Origin: Tricholoma matsutake
Lineage: Eukaryota; Basidiomycota; Agaricomycetes; Agaricales; Tricholomataceae
Assembly (NCBI GenBank): GCA_026075535.2
Contig: AP026547.1
Span: 4,092,001-4,156,000, forward strand
Length of the DNA stretch: 64,000 bases
Direction of reading: 5' to 3'
Shown: positions 46,447-58,937 of the stretch, one piece after another
Position numbering within the stretch: position 1 is the first letter of the stretch
How the letters are laid out: each line of letters opens with the position of its first letter
Made by a program: the position numbers and the translations under genes
Notes under the pieces: model-generated
Database searches by the model: none
Seen by the model: the letters and a program-made list of their open reading frames with translations, nothing else
What the model was told of the DNA's origin: nothing

Positions 46447-49400
46447 AGATCCACTTCAGTCAATGATTGCCCACTTATTATGGTCATTAATGCGCCCGAC
46501 TACACACTTCACCTGGTTAAGATCAACTGATACTGTTGGCCCCAAGTCTCAATAATAATTAATCCTGCAACGATCTGTGGCTGGCTTGGAAATTCTGACT
46601 TCATGGATAGCTGTGTAGATGAAGGATTCGGCCTCAATACTGTGTTCAGGTGAAGGAGGGATGTTTACAATGAGGAAGCAGAGGATTTGCCCAAAGAAAT
46701 CTTTCAGTTCAAATTCTGGTGTCCGATTTTGTTGGCAAGCATATTGGTCAATAGTGAGTTGATACTGAAACATGAATAGTTAAATATTGTGGTTCAAATA
46801 GTTTGATAGAATTTATACCCGGACAAATGACATGTCTCGACTGTCAGATTTGAGGGGATTTAGTTTGCATGCATGCATTGTATCTCCACCCCCAAGTTGT
46901 TGTGCTCGACTGTACTGAACAAAATGGGTGTTCTGCAGAATAAGCTTGTGAATGACTGCTGCAGACTTGTCAAAATGAGTGGCCAATGTTGCAGTAAGTG
47001 TCTTCCACAAGGATAAGGGAAGGGTTGCTGCAGATTGCTTTGGTGGAGTGAGGATAAATGACGAATCTGGTACATAACAATAAGCATGCATATTCGTCAA
47101 CATATGAAGGGCTCACATGAAGGAAGGCAGACATCGTCATCATGAGATGTAGGTGGTTTGAGTTGCAGTTTTTCATGTAAGTTGTACAGAAGTGTTATGT
47201 GTGTCAGCTGTGCTCAGGAGGTAACATACTTGTTGATGCTTGCATAGGGGAACCGTTGGCTTCTGATGTTGCACAGGATCTCACCACAGTGGTGCTCCAT
47301 CGGAAATGCCCAATACACCCAAACTGGGCCCATAGCTCTGATGGTTGGAGCAATATGTAGCAGAGCATGAACTGTGAGTGGGCAACACGTGACACGGTTG
47401 GGCATATGTTGATAGTAAATTCTGTTGACTTGTTAGATGGCATCTCACAGAGAAAGAAGCTCATACCATTCATACTCCTCAACCCACTCCTGGAAACCTC
47501 TCTCAAGGTCATCAATTTGATCTTGGGTAATTTCAAATTTGAGACAAAGTGTAAGAAGTTGAACCAACTGAACGAAGTGTTTGTAATATTGTTCATTGAT
47601 AAACCGGCCATTAAGAAGAGTAGGGGTGAGATACAATGTCCAGATTGAATGGGTTTCAGCTGTCATCTGCAATTTCTCTGCTGCAATATTTGGAACCCTA
47701 GATCCAAACACGGCAGGGATAGTTTTCCCCATGTCAAGGGTGGCCGCCCTATTGCTTGCCACACCTTTGGCACCAGAACGTACCCTTCATCATTGTGGTC
47801 AAGGTCCTTAAAATTTCTGGTCCAAAGAAGAATGAGGTTGGGGATGAGGTTGGTCCAAATAAGATGCATGAAGTCATAGGGGAATGAAATGGGAAAAGAG
47901 AGGGAGCTCAAGGCACTGAGCAGGGGCAGACTCTTGATGCCATACTCGGTTGCAAGTTCATCTGATGTTGCATTGGTCAGGGCAGACTGAACTTCCTGAG
48001 CCTGCTCCATAAATGATGCATGGTTTTGTAGAGGAAGCGCAGTTGCATCGTATCGGTGTTGTGAGTCAGGAAAATTTTCGTGGTGTAGTGGAACATAATG
48101 GGTTGTCACCCATGATGATGGAATACAAATTCCTTGGATCTCACACATGCGGCATGGGGAGCAGCCATTATGACCCTTCATGTGCATGATCATCGATGCT
48201 GCAGGGATGTCGCCAAAGATGACAATTAGATATGCATGAAGAAGGAAAACAGTCATTGTGATGGCATCAAATGCAGAGACACCAAGCTCCAGCTGTAAAA
48301 GTTCCTGGACTAGCGGCCAAATGAATTAATCTAAATCGCCAGGCTTCTTTGGTCCAGGAATTAGGCCAACCAAAATGATATTCTTCTTCAGAAATTGCTC
48401 TTCGGGAGGGAGATTGTAGTTGAATAGGATGATCGGCCATGCAGTTTTGATACAGTGCTTGAAAGGACCAAAGCCATCAGTGGACAAACCAAGTGCGATA
48501 TCATGAGGGTCAGAGAAGAACCAATCCAGAAGCTCCTCACCACCAATAGTGACAAATGACTCCCAAAGTAGGGAGTAATGAGTGCCATCGAAGATATCTG
48601 TCACTTTTGTGGGGTCATGTTGGTGACTAGCTCTGTATTGCATCTTTCTCACATAGGGGGAATTTGAGACCATTGCATGGAGGCGCGGAATAATTGGTAA
48701 GTACTGAAAATACACCTGAGGTGTTGTCCCATCAGCTTTATATCAATCAGTGTTGCACTTCAGGCATTTCAGCAAGGTTTCATATGGGCCAGTGTAGCAG
48801 ATGCACGAGGATGGGCAACAATTGTAATGCACAGGCTGGAAACCTGAGAGGGACTGGATATGTTTCTCAGTGTTCTTCAACGTGTCTATTGAAGCTTGGG
48901 GGAAGGCAAAGTGAAGTTTGTTGAATGTCTTATCCATGAGGCCATCTTCAACCTTCAGGGTATAAGCACAAAGGAGGGACAAGTCACTCTCGTCCAGAAG
49001 TTTATCATCTATGAAGGCATCAGCCAGCAGTACAGTAATAAATATAACGACAGACCTGATTTTGAGGCTTCTTTTAAGAAACCTTCACCCAGAAGGTCCC
49101 ATACTGAAACTCCTTCTTGTCCTGGCTCTGCACCCAGCATCACATATTCATCATCCTGCTCAAAACTATCCAGAAACTCTTCTTCATTGCTAAGTTCCTG
49201 CTCCCCCTCTTCCTCTTCCTCATCACTCTCCTCCTCATCAAGTATAGACTGCCAAACATGATTTGATCCCCACTGCTGTTGCCCAATCTGATCAACATAA
49301 TCTGCGATGTGATAAGACCACCGTAACTTGGACAGGCCATAGTTGTCATGGCTTCCAGCAGCATTGGCATGAGTTGGCATAGCAAGTTGGGTGGTATCGT

Positions 49401-49721
49401 AGTCAACCCCTGATGGTCCTGCCTCACTCATGGGGAAATCTCCATCATCCGGATAAATTTGCGGTGGGCTACCTTGAATGTATTGGTATGGGACATTGTC
49501 AGGCACTGGGCTTGCCAATTCCCCAACGGGGGGAGGGCTGTTTGCAGATGCAGGCATTGAAGCAACAGCTCATTGAAGAGGGCTGAAGCATCCAACCAGC
49601 TCTTGTTTTGCAGGTCAGTGAGAAGACTTCCATCAAGGCTGAGAACCCTGGCCACAACTGTGTACCAATGATCGGCTCTGTGAAAGGACACTTGAGGCAA
49701 GGAATAGTGGACCTTGTCCAT
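46447..49721 (-). pseudogene. Plavaka (CACTA-related) transposase, decayed
   Basis: Minus-strand blocks in Plavaka order: CCPSSCICYTGPYETLLKC (48982-48743); IPRLHAMVSNSPYVRKMQYR, DIFDGTHY, DIALGLSTDGFGPFK, AWPIILFNYNLPPEEQF and IPGPKKPGDLD (48715-48326); AYLIVIFGDIPAASMIMHMK, GHNGCSPCRMCEI, PYDFMHLIW (48256-47663); THSIWTLYLTPTLLNGRF and QYYKHFVQLVQLL (47762-47445); PLTVHALLHIAPTIRAMGPV, FPMEHHCGE and RFPYASINKYVT (47405-47214); then GGGDTMHACKL and a C-terminal VDLNQVKCVVGRI near 46490. These identify the basidiomycete Plavaka family, a CACTA-related DDE transposon group. Frame shifts (for example near 47700) and stops show that it is inactive; some breaks may be introns. Confidence 0.8.
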
Positions 49722-50444
49722 TCAGATGACGTGATTCTGTCCTTTGAGTGACTCGTTTGTTGCAACCGCATGAACAGAGATGTTTAATCATGGCGGGTCA
49801 ATAGACATAGTAGTTGAGAACATGGTTGACATTTATATATTGTAATGGTATCAATGCATTCCAAGGGGAAGAACAGGGTTGCTATGATCTGGAAATTGAA
49901 TTAAGGTCTGAGCAGTGAGGAAGGGTCTTTGCCTTCTGGATCCTTTGACAGAGGGTAACAACATCAGTATATTTTAAAAATCAATAATATATGGAAGGGA
50001 CAAACAAGCAGAAGAAGTACCGCCATGGCTGTAGTCCACGAGTTGATTGTGGCAGGAGCAATAGAGCTATCTGGAACGGGAGTGTGATTGTTGGGAACCT
50101 GATATGGGGGTCAATGATATGCAATAGAAGGCAGCATGATCTTACCAGGTTTCTGCCTATCAGTTGCCTTAGTTTTCTTCACGTATCTTTGGGATGGAGC
50201 TTCAGAGGCACTGTTTGATAGCAGCAAAACTACTACTTGAAACATTTTACATGAATTTGAGCTATGAAATCTATTGTAAGCACCTGTACAAATGTACAGG
50301 TAGCCATAGCTCCCTTACAATGATTCATGAAGGTTCCACTGGCACACCAACTTCTCCTTCTGACGGCCTTGTCCTAGGATGGTGATGATGTCAGAAACCT
50401 TCAAACTATTGTAAAGTACCCAAACTTACTAGCAATGCTTGTTA
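49722..50444. other. Spacer between transposase and coatomer fragment
   Basis: No coding block recognised. It may hold the 5' part of the Plavaka gene or captured non-coding DNA. Confidence 0.3.
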
Positions 50445-51246
50445 TTAACCTTCCTCAAAGAGCTCCAGTTTCAAGTCAGGATGCACGAGAGATGCCGCAA
50501 TTTTAGGGTGCTTCTTGCCAATGAGGTCTGCTTTCCATGTGTCTATGGCCTTTGATGCTTGGCTATTTGAAATCATAATGAGGATTGTGTGGACAGATAT
50601 TAAAGATACAAACCTTGGGGCATACGTGCGAGCAAACAATTCACACATGCTTCTGTATTGCCAAGTGAGAAGCATGTCGTGAATGCCAATTATTCTGACC
50701 TTTCTTCTCTGTCGCATTTCCATATCACCGATGTTGTGCTGCTGGAATAAATAAAAACACCTACCAGCTTTTGCGATGAACCCTTCACAGCCTTTCCGAT
50801 TGCCCGTCACCATCAGGAGTAGCATCCAGTCGCCTGCCCCCCTGAAACACTTGTCAGATTGAAACCATCGAGCTTGGTGACAGATCATACTATCACCAAG
50901 GCGGTATCGAGGTCGTCAAGTTGTAGGCCAACTCGAACTTGTGGTCAGCATCAGTGGTTACTTGGATGGCAAGTTCTTTGAGGTCTGTAGTAGAGTTAGG
51001 TGCCCAACCCCCCTCTATTTTGATTTCAGAGAAACATACAGCTTTGTTGACCTTTTGGAAAGGTGGGAGAAGTTCGGCGACTGGCATCCATAGACAGCGG
51101 TTTGGTGACAGGGAGAGGAAGTAGCCATAGATGTGTAGATCCTTGTCTGTGAGGAATACACGGTTGTAGGAGAGCATGTAACTGAGAAGGTAGGGGGCTA
51201 TGGTCATCTTTACATGAACATTGATGTACACATGAATGTGGACCAC
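50445..51246 (-). pseudogene. Coatomer subunit beta' (SEC27/COPB2) gene fragment retaining introns
   Basis: Central part of the COPI coat subunit beta', on the minus strand: SYNRVFLTDKDLHIYGYFLS; AELLPPFQK; after a 55-nt intron (50985-51039, GTATGT...CTACAG with branch-like CCTAAC), DLKELAIQVTTDADHKFELA; after a 1-nt loss, LQLDDLDTALVI; GAGDWMLLLMVTGN with IAKAG; EKKGQNN; ELFARTYAPR; a 51-nt intron (50563-50613, GTTTGT...AAATAG); then AIDTWKADLIGKKHPKIAAS and LELFEEG. Both N-terminal WD40 repeats and the C-terminus are absent. Introns in place mean DNA-level copying, not an mRNA retrocopy. Frame losses make it a pseudogene. Confidence 0.75.
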
Positions 51247-51383
51247 TTACTAGTGTTCATTGCCAACAAAATACGATAGGCAGTTGGTTAACTTGAACAT
51301 TGTACTTATTTTATATTCTTAATATTTATTCTACTACTAACTATCCACAGAGTCTTGAAGGCTTGGGTGGATAATGAATGACA

Positions 51384-51609
51384 AAGGTGGTGGTTGGAGA
51401 CAGAGTGGGAAGGCATGCAAAAGCATCAGATGTTTGTTGATGTTGCACAAGATGTTTGAGTTTTGGGTATCCCAGGCTTGCTAAATAAAACGAAGGCCAA
51501 CTCTCTATTTAGCAAGCCCAGGATACCCGAAACTCAAACATCTCATGCAACATCAACAAACATCTGATGCTTTTGCACGCCTTCCCACTCTGTCTCCAAC
51601 CACCACCTT
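51384..51609. repeat. Large inverted repeat: two 104-bp arms, 18-bp loop
   Basis: Left arm 51384-51487 and right arm 51506-51609 are reverse complements with about six mismatches, most of them C/T or G/A. The arms start aaggtggtggttggag. RNA from either strand would fold into a long hairpin. No ORF spans it. Confidence 0.85.
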
Positions 51610-52355
51610 CCACCCCACATAAGTCCCATTTCTTTTGTTGTCAGTAGCATAGAATATAAATTAAGTTACAGTGTTCAACAAAAGCCCATAAGAGTGTCAA
51701 AAGACACAAAAGTATGAATAGAATGTTGTAAGGGCAGACACATTGGTGCTATGGATAGATATTGAAGCCCTAGTCTCTTGCATACCATTTTTCTGAATGA
51801 TAAGCTGATACTTTGTGATTCTATGCACAGACAAGAAGCTTTAATTGCCAGTATGAGCCAGGTATGAGAGGAAGTTATTTGGTTGTAGAACATGATGCTC
51901 ATTCAACTCAGATCCCCAGATCCATTCACCACTTTATTGATATTGAAGCTGGGGTGGATGATGGAAATAATTCAGAGAGTGAGAGCAGGGAATGGGATCC
52001 CGGTTCATTACTATTCTCTGGGATGGGCTATTGCTTCTCATGGACATAAATCCAGACAACTTCATTGACGACAGGGTCCATAGCCTTGATCAGAGCATTT
52101 CTCTGCAGCATTTCTCATGGAGGGATCTTCCCAATCAAGAGGAGGGACTGGGCAAATTTTTAACTGGGATTTTGGAATGCTCTTGCAGCGCAGCACAGCG
52201 GTGTGCTCCCTCACCTGATGATAACAACACATCAATCAGTCATACCACTACCCTCTTAGATGAAGTTGTGAGATCACCTGGGCCGGATGACTACCCATTG
52301 TGGAGGGTTCACTGCAGGGTAGGTTGACTTTGTTGGCTCTGACAAAAACTGAGGT
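51610..52355. other. Unassigned sequence
   Basis: Small open frames without motifs. No terminal-repeat structure found. Confidence 0.3.
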
Positions 52356-52688
52356 CTTTACACTCCCCCCCATATTCCGATGTCATTTTCACCAGCCAAA
52401 TTGACATGAAATGGCACATTTAGTCCTAGTCCAGTCCGATGTAGTCCGATCAGAGTCCGATTGGACTATTGGAATTTCCTAGGAATTTCCGATCATAGAA
52501 ATCACATAGGACTAGTCCGAAGTTATGCTAAGACATCAGACAACATAGGATTCCGATAGGAATGAAAGCAGCCTTGCTTAGTAATATAGTATGAAAAATT
52601 AAACGCACAGATGAGAATTGAACACTTGACTACAGAAGATTATGTAAGCATAAACTGACAACAATACCATTAGGCTAAACAATCATTA
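52356..52688 (-). mobile_element. SINE-like element S1 (tRNA-related head, GGACT-rich tail)
   Basis: Read on the minus strand from 52688: an A-box-like TAGCCTAATGGTATTG and, about 50 nt on, a B-box-like GTGTTCAATTCTC. These are followed by a tail rich in TCCGAT/GGACTAGT motifs and ending ATATGGGGGGGAGTGTAAAG. The tail and 3' end match S2. No cloverleaf-quality stems remain, so it is not a tRNA gene. Confidence 0.5.
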
Positions 52689-52730
52689 CAGGTAAGTGAT
52701 CATACTACACTACATACCATTCCTGCGGGT

Positions 52731-52877
52731 GTGATGACAAAGCACATAGCTGCATCATCACACCTGCCAGCACATCAACTCCCACCACCACCACCAACGA
52801 CGACAAGCACACCACCTCCATCCCCCCCACCTCAACCACCTCAACCCAGCAACTCCCACCACTCCCACTTCACCCCC
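52731..52877. other. Pro-rich simple sequence flanking Ty3 element 2
   Basis: accaccacc/cccacc-type low-complexity DNA forming the insertion target of Ty3 element 2. No gene is supported. Confidence 0.4.
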
Positions 52878-52882
52878 ATCTC

Positions 52883-53308
52883 TGTAAGGGGACTAGGGGG
52901 GTGCCCTGTGTGTTTTTCCTATTTTTTATGTTCGTCCTATATTTTTCCCCACCTCATTTCCTTCTATTCTTCATTTTCTATGATTTTTCTGGATTTTATT
53001 ACTAATTTTCCCTTGCTATCATGTTTGTACATGTTGACACTTTTATATTTAGAGGCGGAGTACCCCTTCTGACACATACCCCTTGGTATGATGTCATTCG
53101 GCGGCCTTGATCCACCTATCTCTGCCTTTTTCTATTTTTAGGTTATATTTGATTTTTGTTGTCTTCACATATACTGGGCATCAGCAAGGGGATTCTTAGA
53201 GTTTTCTCTTCGGATTTCCCTTTGCTAGGTGTGTCCCCAATGCCTGTATTATGTAGTATAATTTTAACTTCGGATTTCCCTTTGCTAGAGGCTTAGGTTG
53301 CCCTTATA
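52883..53308 (+). repeat. 5' LTR of Ty3 element 2
   Basis: 426 bp, TGTAAGGGG...CCCTTATA. AGAGTTTTCT at 53198-53207 is complementary to AGAAAACTCT at 53311-53320 just downstream, the self-priming pair. Confidence 0.9.
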
Positions 53309-53474
53309 GTAGAAAACTCTCCCCTAAGGGCCGAAAATCGCGAACACGCTGCCCAAGATAGGCAGGTATGGACTGGACGATGCTTCCCAAAGCTCCACAG
53401 AGTCCCTACACACTGTTCCAGATAATCTCGCCTTTATTACGCCGCCATTTTCGCCAAACACGCTCCCTAGCGAC

Positions 53475-54596
53475 ATGGACACATCAGAACACTTTGATGC
53501 GCTTGAAAGCAATGTTTCTGGAATGTGCGCACAAATCGACTTGCTTAAATCTATGATTGAAAACTTCGTTAGGACCCTCCAGGCTAACCCTACAACCAAT
53601 AGTTCCCCCTTTACGACTCCAAGCGCACCCAACAACGATGTTTTGCCAAATGTGTCCACTAAGGAATGCACCCAGATCAAACTGTCCCCCCCCCCCGCTG
53701 AATTTAATGGTGCACGTGCGCAGGGACGTGCATTCCTTAATTCCTGTGAGTTATACATTAGTCTCCAGTCGCATCAATTCATCGATGAGGCTGCAAAAAT
53801 GTATTGGGCCTTCACATACATGAAATCTGAACGCGCCTATCTCTATGTGGACCGTATCCTACGTCAAACTAAAGAACTCAGTTCTCTACCTTTCTCCACT
53901 TGGGGTGACTTTTGAGCTGAGTTCGTATGCCACTTCTGCCCCCTCAATGAACGCCACTGAGCAGTGACATGACTTGAGTCATCCACTTACCACCAGGGAC
54001 ATCAATCCGTGGATGACTATATCAATGAGTTCAAGGATTTGGTGGACATGGCAGGATATGGGAGTGGGTTACCAGTGGTGGTGAAGTTCCAATGGGGGCT
54101 CAACCGAGAAATTCAGGACCAGATTGCACAGATGTTGGAAGGGCGCCCAGCAGACGATGATATCCTTGCTTGGTATGAAGCTGCTTCACTCTGTGACGAG
54201 AACCGACTCACAAATGCAGCATTTAATGCTGCACTCCATGCTCCAACTACCACTCATATGCCCTACACCTTCAATCGAAGCCTCCCCCGCCCTAACCCCA
54301 TTCCTGTTCGTCAAACTCCCACACCAGCCATCAATGTCCCAGTACCAATGGATGTTGATGCAGCCCAAAGCCATGCATGTAAGTTGGATCTCTGCTACCA
54401 TTGTGGGGAACCTGGACACAGGGCTGGAGCGTGTCCCCATCGTCAGGATATCCACATGCTCACCCCCGAGGGACAAGACGAACTCCCGCAAGATTTGTTG
54501 GTGCTTGTAGATGTTGAGGAAGCGAAGGATCAAGTTGCAGAGGAGATTAAGTTGGAAGTTGTAGAGGAGCAGGATTTTCCTATTCACAGCAAGTGA
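53475..54596 (+). pseudogene. gag: Gag of Ty3 element 2, three nonsense mutations
   Basis: Homologous to the intact 372-aa Gag of element 1, with the same zinc knuckle (CYHCGEPGHRAGAC). TGA stops at 53913-53915, 53958-53960 and 53970-53972 replace CGA (Arg) codons of element 1. Many missense differences are Arg-to-His, Arg-to-Cys or Arg-to-Gln, as CpG transitions would give. The extra length reflects one extra codon in the Pro run near 53690. Confidence 0.9.
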
Positions 54597-57500
54597 ATCG
54601 TACGCCCTCACTGCCTGTCCATAACCGCTTTGAAGTCTTGTCAGTTGAATCCCCGGAGAATGAATCCATTTCTGTGACTGCTCCCCTCTCTGACCCTTCG
54701 AAGTTGGCTAAAGACGTACCTGCTCTCCCCATCTCTCCTTCTACTCCACATCCCAAAATTAAATCATGGGAGCGTAAACTACCATGCAAGTATATTGTGG
54801 CATCCACTCCCTCTGCACATTCCTTGAACCTAGCCATCGAGCTGCAGACGACCAACACTGGACAGATACTCAGTGTCTCTGCGCTCCTGGACTCTGGTGC
54901 GACTGGTCTCTTCATCGATTCCCATCTGGTACAACAACATCGCCTAAATACTCACTCACTCTCATGTCCGATACCTGTATATAACGTGGATGGATCCCCA
55001 AATGAAGCTGGTGCCATCCAAGAGGTTGCAGACCTGGTTCTCCGTTACAAAGATCATAGTGAGTGTGCCCTTTTTGCTGTCACTCAATTAGGAAAGCAAA
55101 AGGTGATTTTGGGATATCCATGGCTTCGAGACCATAACCCAGAGGTCGACTGGCATACCGGGGAGGTTACCATGAGCCGATGTCCATCCCGCTGTTGGAC
55201 GTGTTTCACAGAAGCCAGGCAAGAACGTCGTGGACAGAAGGTGGCGATACGACGTACTCAGAAGTGTCATGCTGGACCCCTGCCTATACCTGAAGTGGAA
55301 TTGGAAGGGGTTCCTGATCTAATGCCGGACTCAGATGATGATGATGAGGACCCAGAGGAAGTGGAGGAGGGTGATCAGATCTTCTACACTGCGATTCGCT
55401 CATCGCATGAGGTGTGTGCCACATCGAACATATCCCAACACCTCGCCAAGGCCTTCCACAAAAACAACGCTGCTAAATCCTCTACTAACTCCTTACTCCC
55501 TCATCTCCATGAGTTTGAAGATGTGTTCTCTAAGGAGTCATTTGACTCTCTTCCTGCGCGCAAGCCATGGGATCACGCAATTGAACTCACCCCCGGCGCA
55601 ACCCCTTCATCCTGCAAGGTTTATCCTCTCTCTCTGGAAGAACAATGGCAGCTTGACCAGTTCATCGACAAGCACCTGGCCTCTGGACGTATTCGACCAT
55701 TGAAGTCACCCATGGCCTCTCCCTTTTTCTTTGTCAAGAAGAAGGATGGCTCACTTCGACCGGTTCAAGACTACAGAAGGCTCAACAACATCACAGTCAA
55801 AAATTGCTACCCACTACCCCTCATCTCTGAACTCGTAAACCAGCTCCATGGAGCCCGATACTTCACCAAGCTCGATGTCCGTTGGGGCTATAATAATGTG
55901 AGGATAAAGGAGGGAGATGAGTGGAAGGGAGCCTTTCGTACCAACCATGGTCTTTTTGAACCGCTTGTCATGTTCTTTGGCCTTACTAATAGCCCTGCCA
56001 CCTTTCAGACCATGATGAACGACATCTTCCATGACCTCATCCTCAAAGGCATTGTCTGCATCTATCTCGATGACATCCTCATCTTCACTCGCACAGTTGA
56101 AGAGCACCATCGCATCACATGCCTCGTCCTAGAGCGACTTCGACGGTACAAACTCTACCTTTGTCAGGACAAATGCAAGTTTGAAAAGACCAAGATCGAG
56201 TACCTTGGCCTGATTATCTTGGAGGGTCAAGTGGAGATGGATCCTATCAAGGTAAACAGGGTCACAGCTTGGCCAACGCCCACGAACAAGAAGGAGGTGC
56301 AGTCTTTCCTGGGCTTCATCAATTTCTATTGGTGTTTTATCAAGGATTTCTCACATCATGCACGACCGCTGTTCGACTTGACAGGAAAGGAGGCATGGAG
56401 GTGGGATAATGCACAACAGGAGGCATTCAAAAAGCTCAAGGAGATGGTCACTTCCACTCTGATCCTTACCTTTGCTGACAATTCGCGTCCTTTTTGTGTA
56501 GAAGCCGACAGTTCTGACTTTGCGATGGGCACCGTGTTGTCTCAGCAGTCTCTGGAGGACCAGAAGTGGCATCCTGTTGCGCTCTACTCCAAAAGCCTTA
56601 GTGCTGTAGAGCGAAACTACAAGATCCATGACAAGGAGATGTTGGCGATAATGCGTGCGTTTGAGGAGTGGCGACACTTCCTCGAGGGTGCCCAACACAA
56701 GGTGGAAATTTGGACGGATCACAAGAATCTCGAGTACTTCATGATGGCCAAGAAATTGAACCATCGTCAAGCTCGTTGGTCCCTGTATCTATCTAGATTC
56801 GACTTCTCCTTGCACCACTGTCCAGGTCGCAGCATGGGGAAGACTGATGCCCTATCCCGACGTGCAGACCATGGGGATGGCAGCGGTGACAACCAAAACA
56901 TTGTGCTGTTGCAGCCAGACCTGTTCACCATTCGGGCACTGGAAGGCATTGCACCCCAGGGCGAGGAGCAGGACATCCTACATGACATTCGTCGCACAAA
57001 CCATAGCAGTTTACATGAGGATGTTGTTGCCCGAGCTGTTAAAGAACTGAGGAAGGGATCGACCCTTTCCTTACGTGCAGCAGAGTGGGCTGAAAAGGAG
57101 GACTTGTTGTATTTCAGGGATCACATCTATGTTCCCAATGACCCAGACCTTCACCGGCGCCTCATATCCCAACACCATGACTCACAGATTGCTGGCCACC
57201 CCAGATGCTGGAAGACCTTGGAGCTCACCTCACAGAACTATTGGTGGCCACAAATGTCATGGCTCATTGGTCAGTATTGTCACACTTGTGACCTTTGCTT
57301 ACGCACCAAGGTTCCTCATCGCAAGCCTATTGGTGAGCTACACCCTCTTCCTGTTCCAGAGAGTCGTTGGGATGTTGTCAGCGTCGACTTTGTGGTGGAA
57401 TTGCCAGAGTCAAACAGGTTTGATGCGGTGATGTGCACAGTTGACTCAGTGGGAAAACGCACTCACTTCATTCCCACTCACACCACTGTCAGTGCCCTAG

Positions 57501-58495
57501 GTGCCGCTCAACTCTACCTCCACCACATGTGGAAGTTACATGGACTTCCTGGTGCCTTCCTCTCGGATTGTGGCCCTCAGTTCATGGCAGAGTTCACTCG
57601 TGAGCTGTACCGACTCCTGAGGATCAAACTCCTTGCTTCAACCGCTTATCACCCACAAACTGATGGCCAGACGGAGCGAGTCAACCAGGAATTGGAGCAG
57701 TATATCTGCCTCTTTGTCAATGAACGCCAGGACGATTGGGATGATCTCCTTCCTTTGGCCGAGTTTGGATACAACAACCATGTCCATGCTTCCACTCAAC
57801 AGACTCCTTTCCTCTTAGACACTGGATGACATCCACGCATGGGATTTGAACCTCGCCAAACTCCCTCACACATTGAGACAGTGAATGAGTTCACAGAATG
57901 CATGAGGGATAGCTTGGAGGAGGCAAGGGCAGCCTTAGCAAAGGCGAAGGACGACATGGCACAATTTTACAACCAACGCCACTCCCCAACCCCTCAGTAC
58001 AAGGTTGGTGATCGAGTTTATCTTGACTCCAGTGACGTCTCCACTACACGTCCATCCAAGAAACTTGCTCATCGCTTCTTGGGACCTTTCCCCATTGTCA
58101 AGTGTGTTGGAACGCATGCCTATCATCTACGCCTCCCAGCCTCCATGTCCAGACTCCATCCCATCTTCCATGTCATCAAATTGCTTCCAGCTCCCCCAGA
58201 TCCATTCCCAGGATGCCATTCACACCCACCACCACCACCTACAGTGATTGAGGGAGAACCCCAATACAAAGTCGAGTCAATCTTGGACAGCCATTTGCGT
58301 TGAGGAAAACTCCAGTATTTGGTACATTGGAAGGGTTATGGGTATGAGGAGAACTCATGGGTCACAGAGTCTGATGTAAATGCCCCTCAGTTAATCAAGG
58401 AATTCCACCGACGGCACACTGCTGCACCACATCGCATTCAAGTCACGGACTTTGGTCGTATGTGATTTCGAATGCATCGGGGCGATGCATCTTAG
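54593..58495 (+). pseudogene. pol: Pol of Ty3 element 2, three nonsense mutations near the C-terminal end
   Basis: Same 1,300-codon length and domain order as element 1, with no indels. Protease ALLDSGATGLFID, RT with YLDD, RNase H and integrase core are open up to TGA 57827-57829. Further TGA codons lie at 58301-58303 (chromodomain) and 58463-58465. All three replace CGA in element 1. RT and most integrase residues are still present, but the chain would end before the GPF/Y-type block and chromodomain. In the frame between protease and RT, this copy is open where element 1 has TGA. Confidence 0.9.
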
Positions 58496-58506
58496 AGAGG
58501 GGGTGA

Positions 58507-58932
58507 TGTAAGGGGACTAGGGGGGTGCCCTGTGTGTTTTTCCTATTTTTTATGTTCGTCCTATATTTTTCCCCACCTCATTTCCTTCTATTCTTCATTT
58601 TCTATGATTTTTCCAGATTTTATTACTAATTTTCCCTTGCTATCATGTTTGTACATGTTGACACTTTTATATTTAGAAGCGGAGTACCCCTTCCGACACA
58701 TACCCCTTGGTATGATGTCATTTGGCAGCCTTGATCCGCCTATCTCCACCTTTTTCTATTTTTAGGTTATATTTGATTTTTGTCATCTTCACATATACTG
58801 GGCATCAGCAAGGGGATCCTTAGAGTTTTCTCTTCGGATTTCCCTTTGCTAGGTATGTCCCCAATGCCTGTATTATGTAGTATAATTTTAACTTCGGATT
58901 TCCCTTTGCTAGAGGCTTAGGTTGCCCTTATA
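58507..58932 (+). repeat. 3' LTR of Ty3 element 2
   Basis: 426 bp, preceded by the polypurine tract AGAGAGGGGGTGA (58494-58506). At several sites one LTR has TG and the other CA where element 1 has CG. Confidence 0.9.
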
Positions 58933-58937
58933 ATCTC

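Larger units (their letters stand above)
52878..58937 (+). mobile_element. Ty3 chromovirus element 2, full length but inactivated, TSD atctc
   Basis: Element 52883-58932 (6,050 bp) flanked by atctc at 52878-52882 and 58933-58937. Same family, order and LTR length (426 bp) as element 1, in the opposite orientation. The two LTRs differ at about 13 positions by eye, all transitions and mostly at former CpG sites. Gag has three and pol three premature stops, each a CGA-to-TGA change. Confidence 0.95.
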
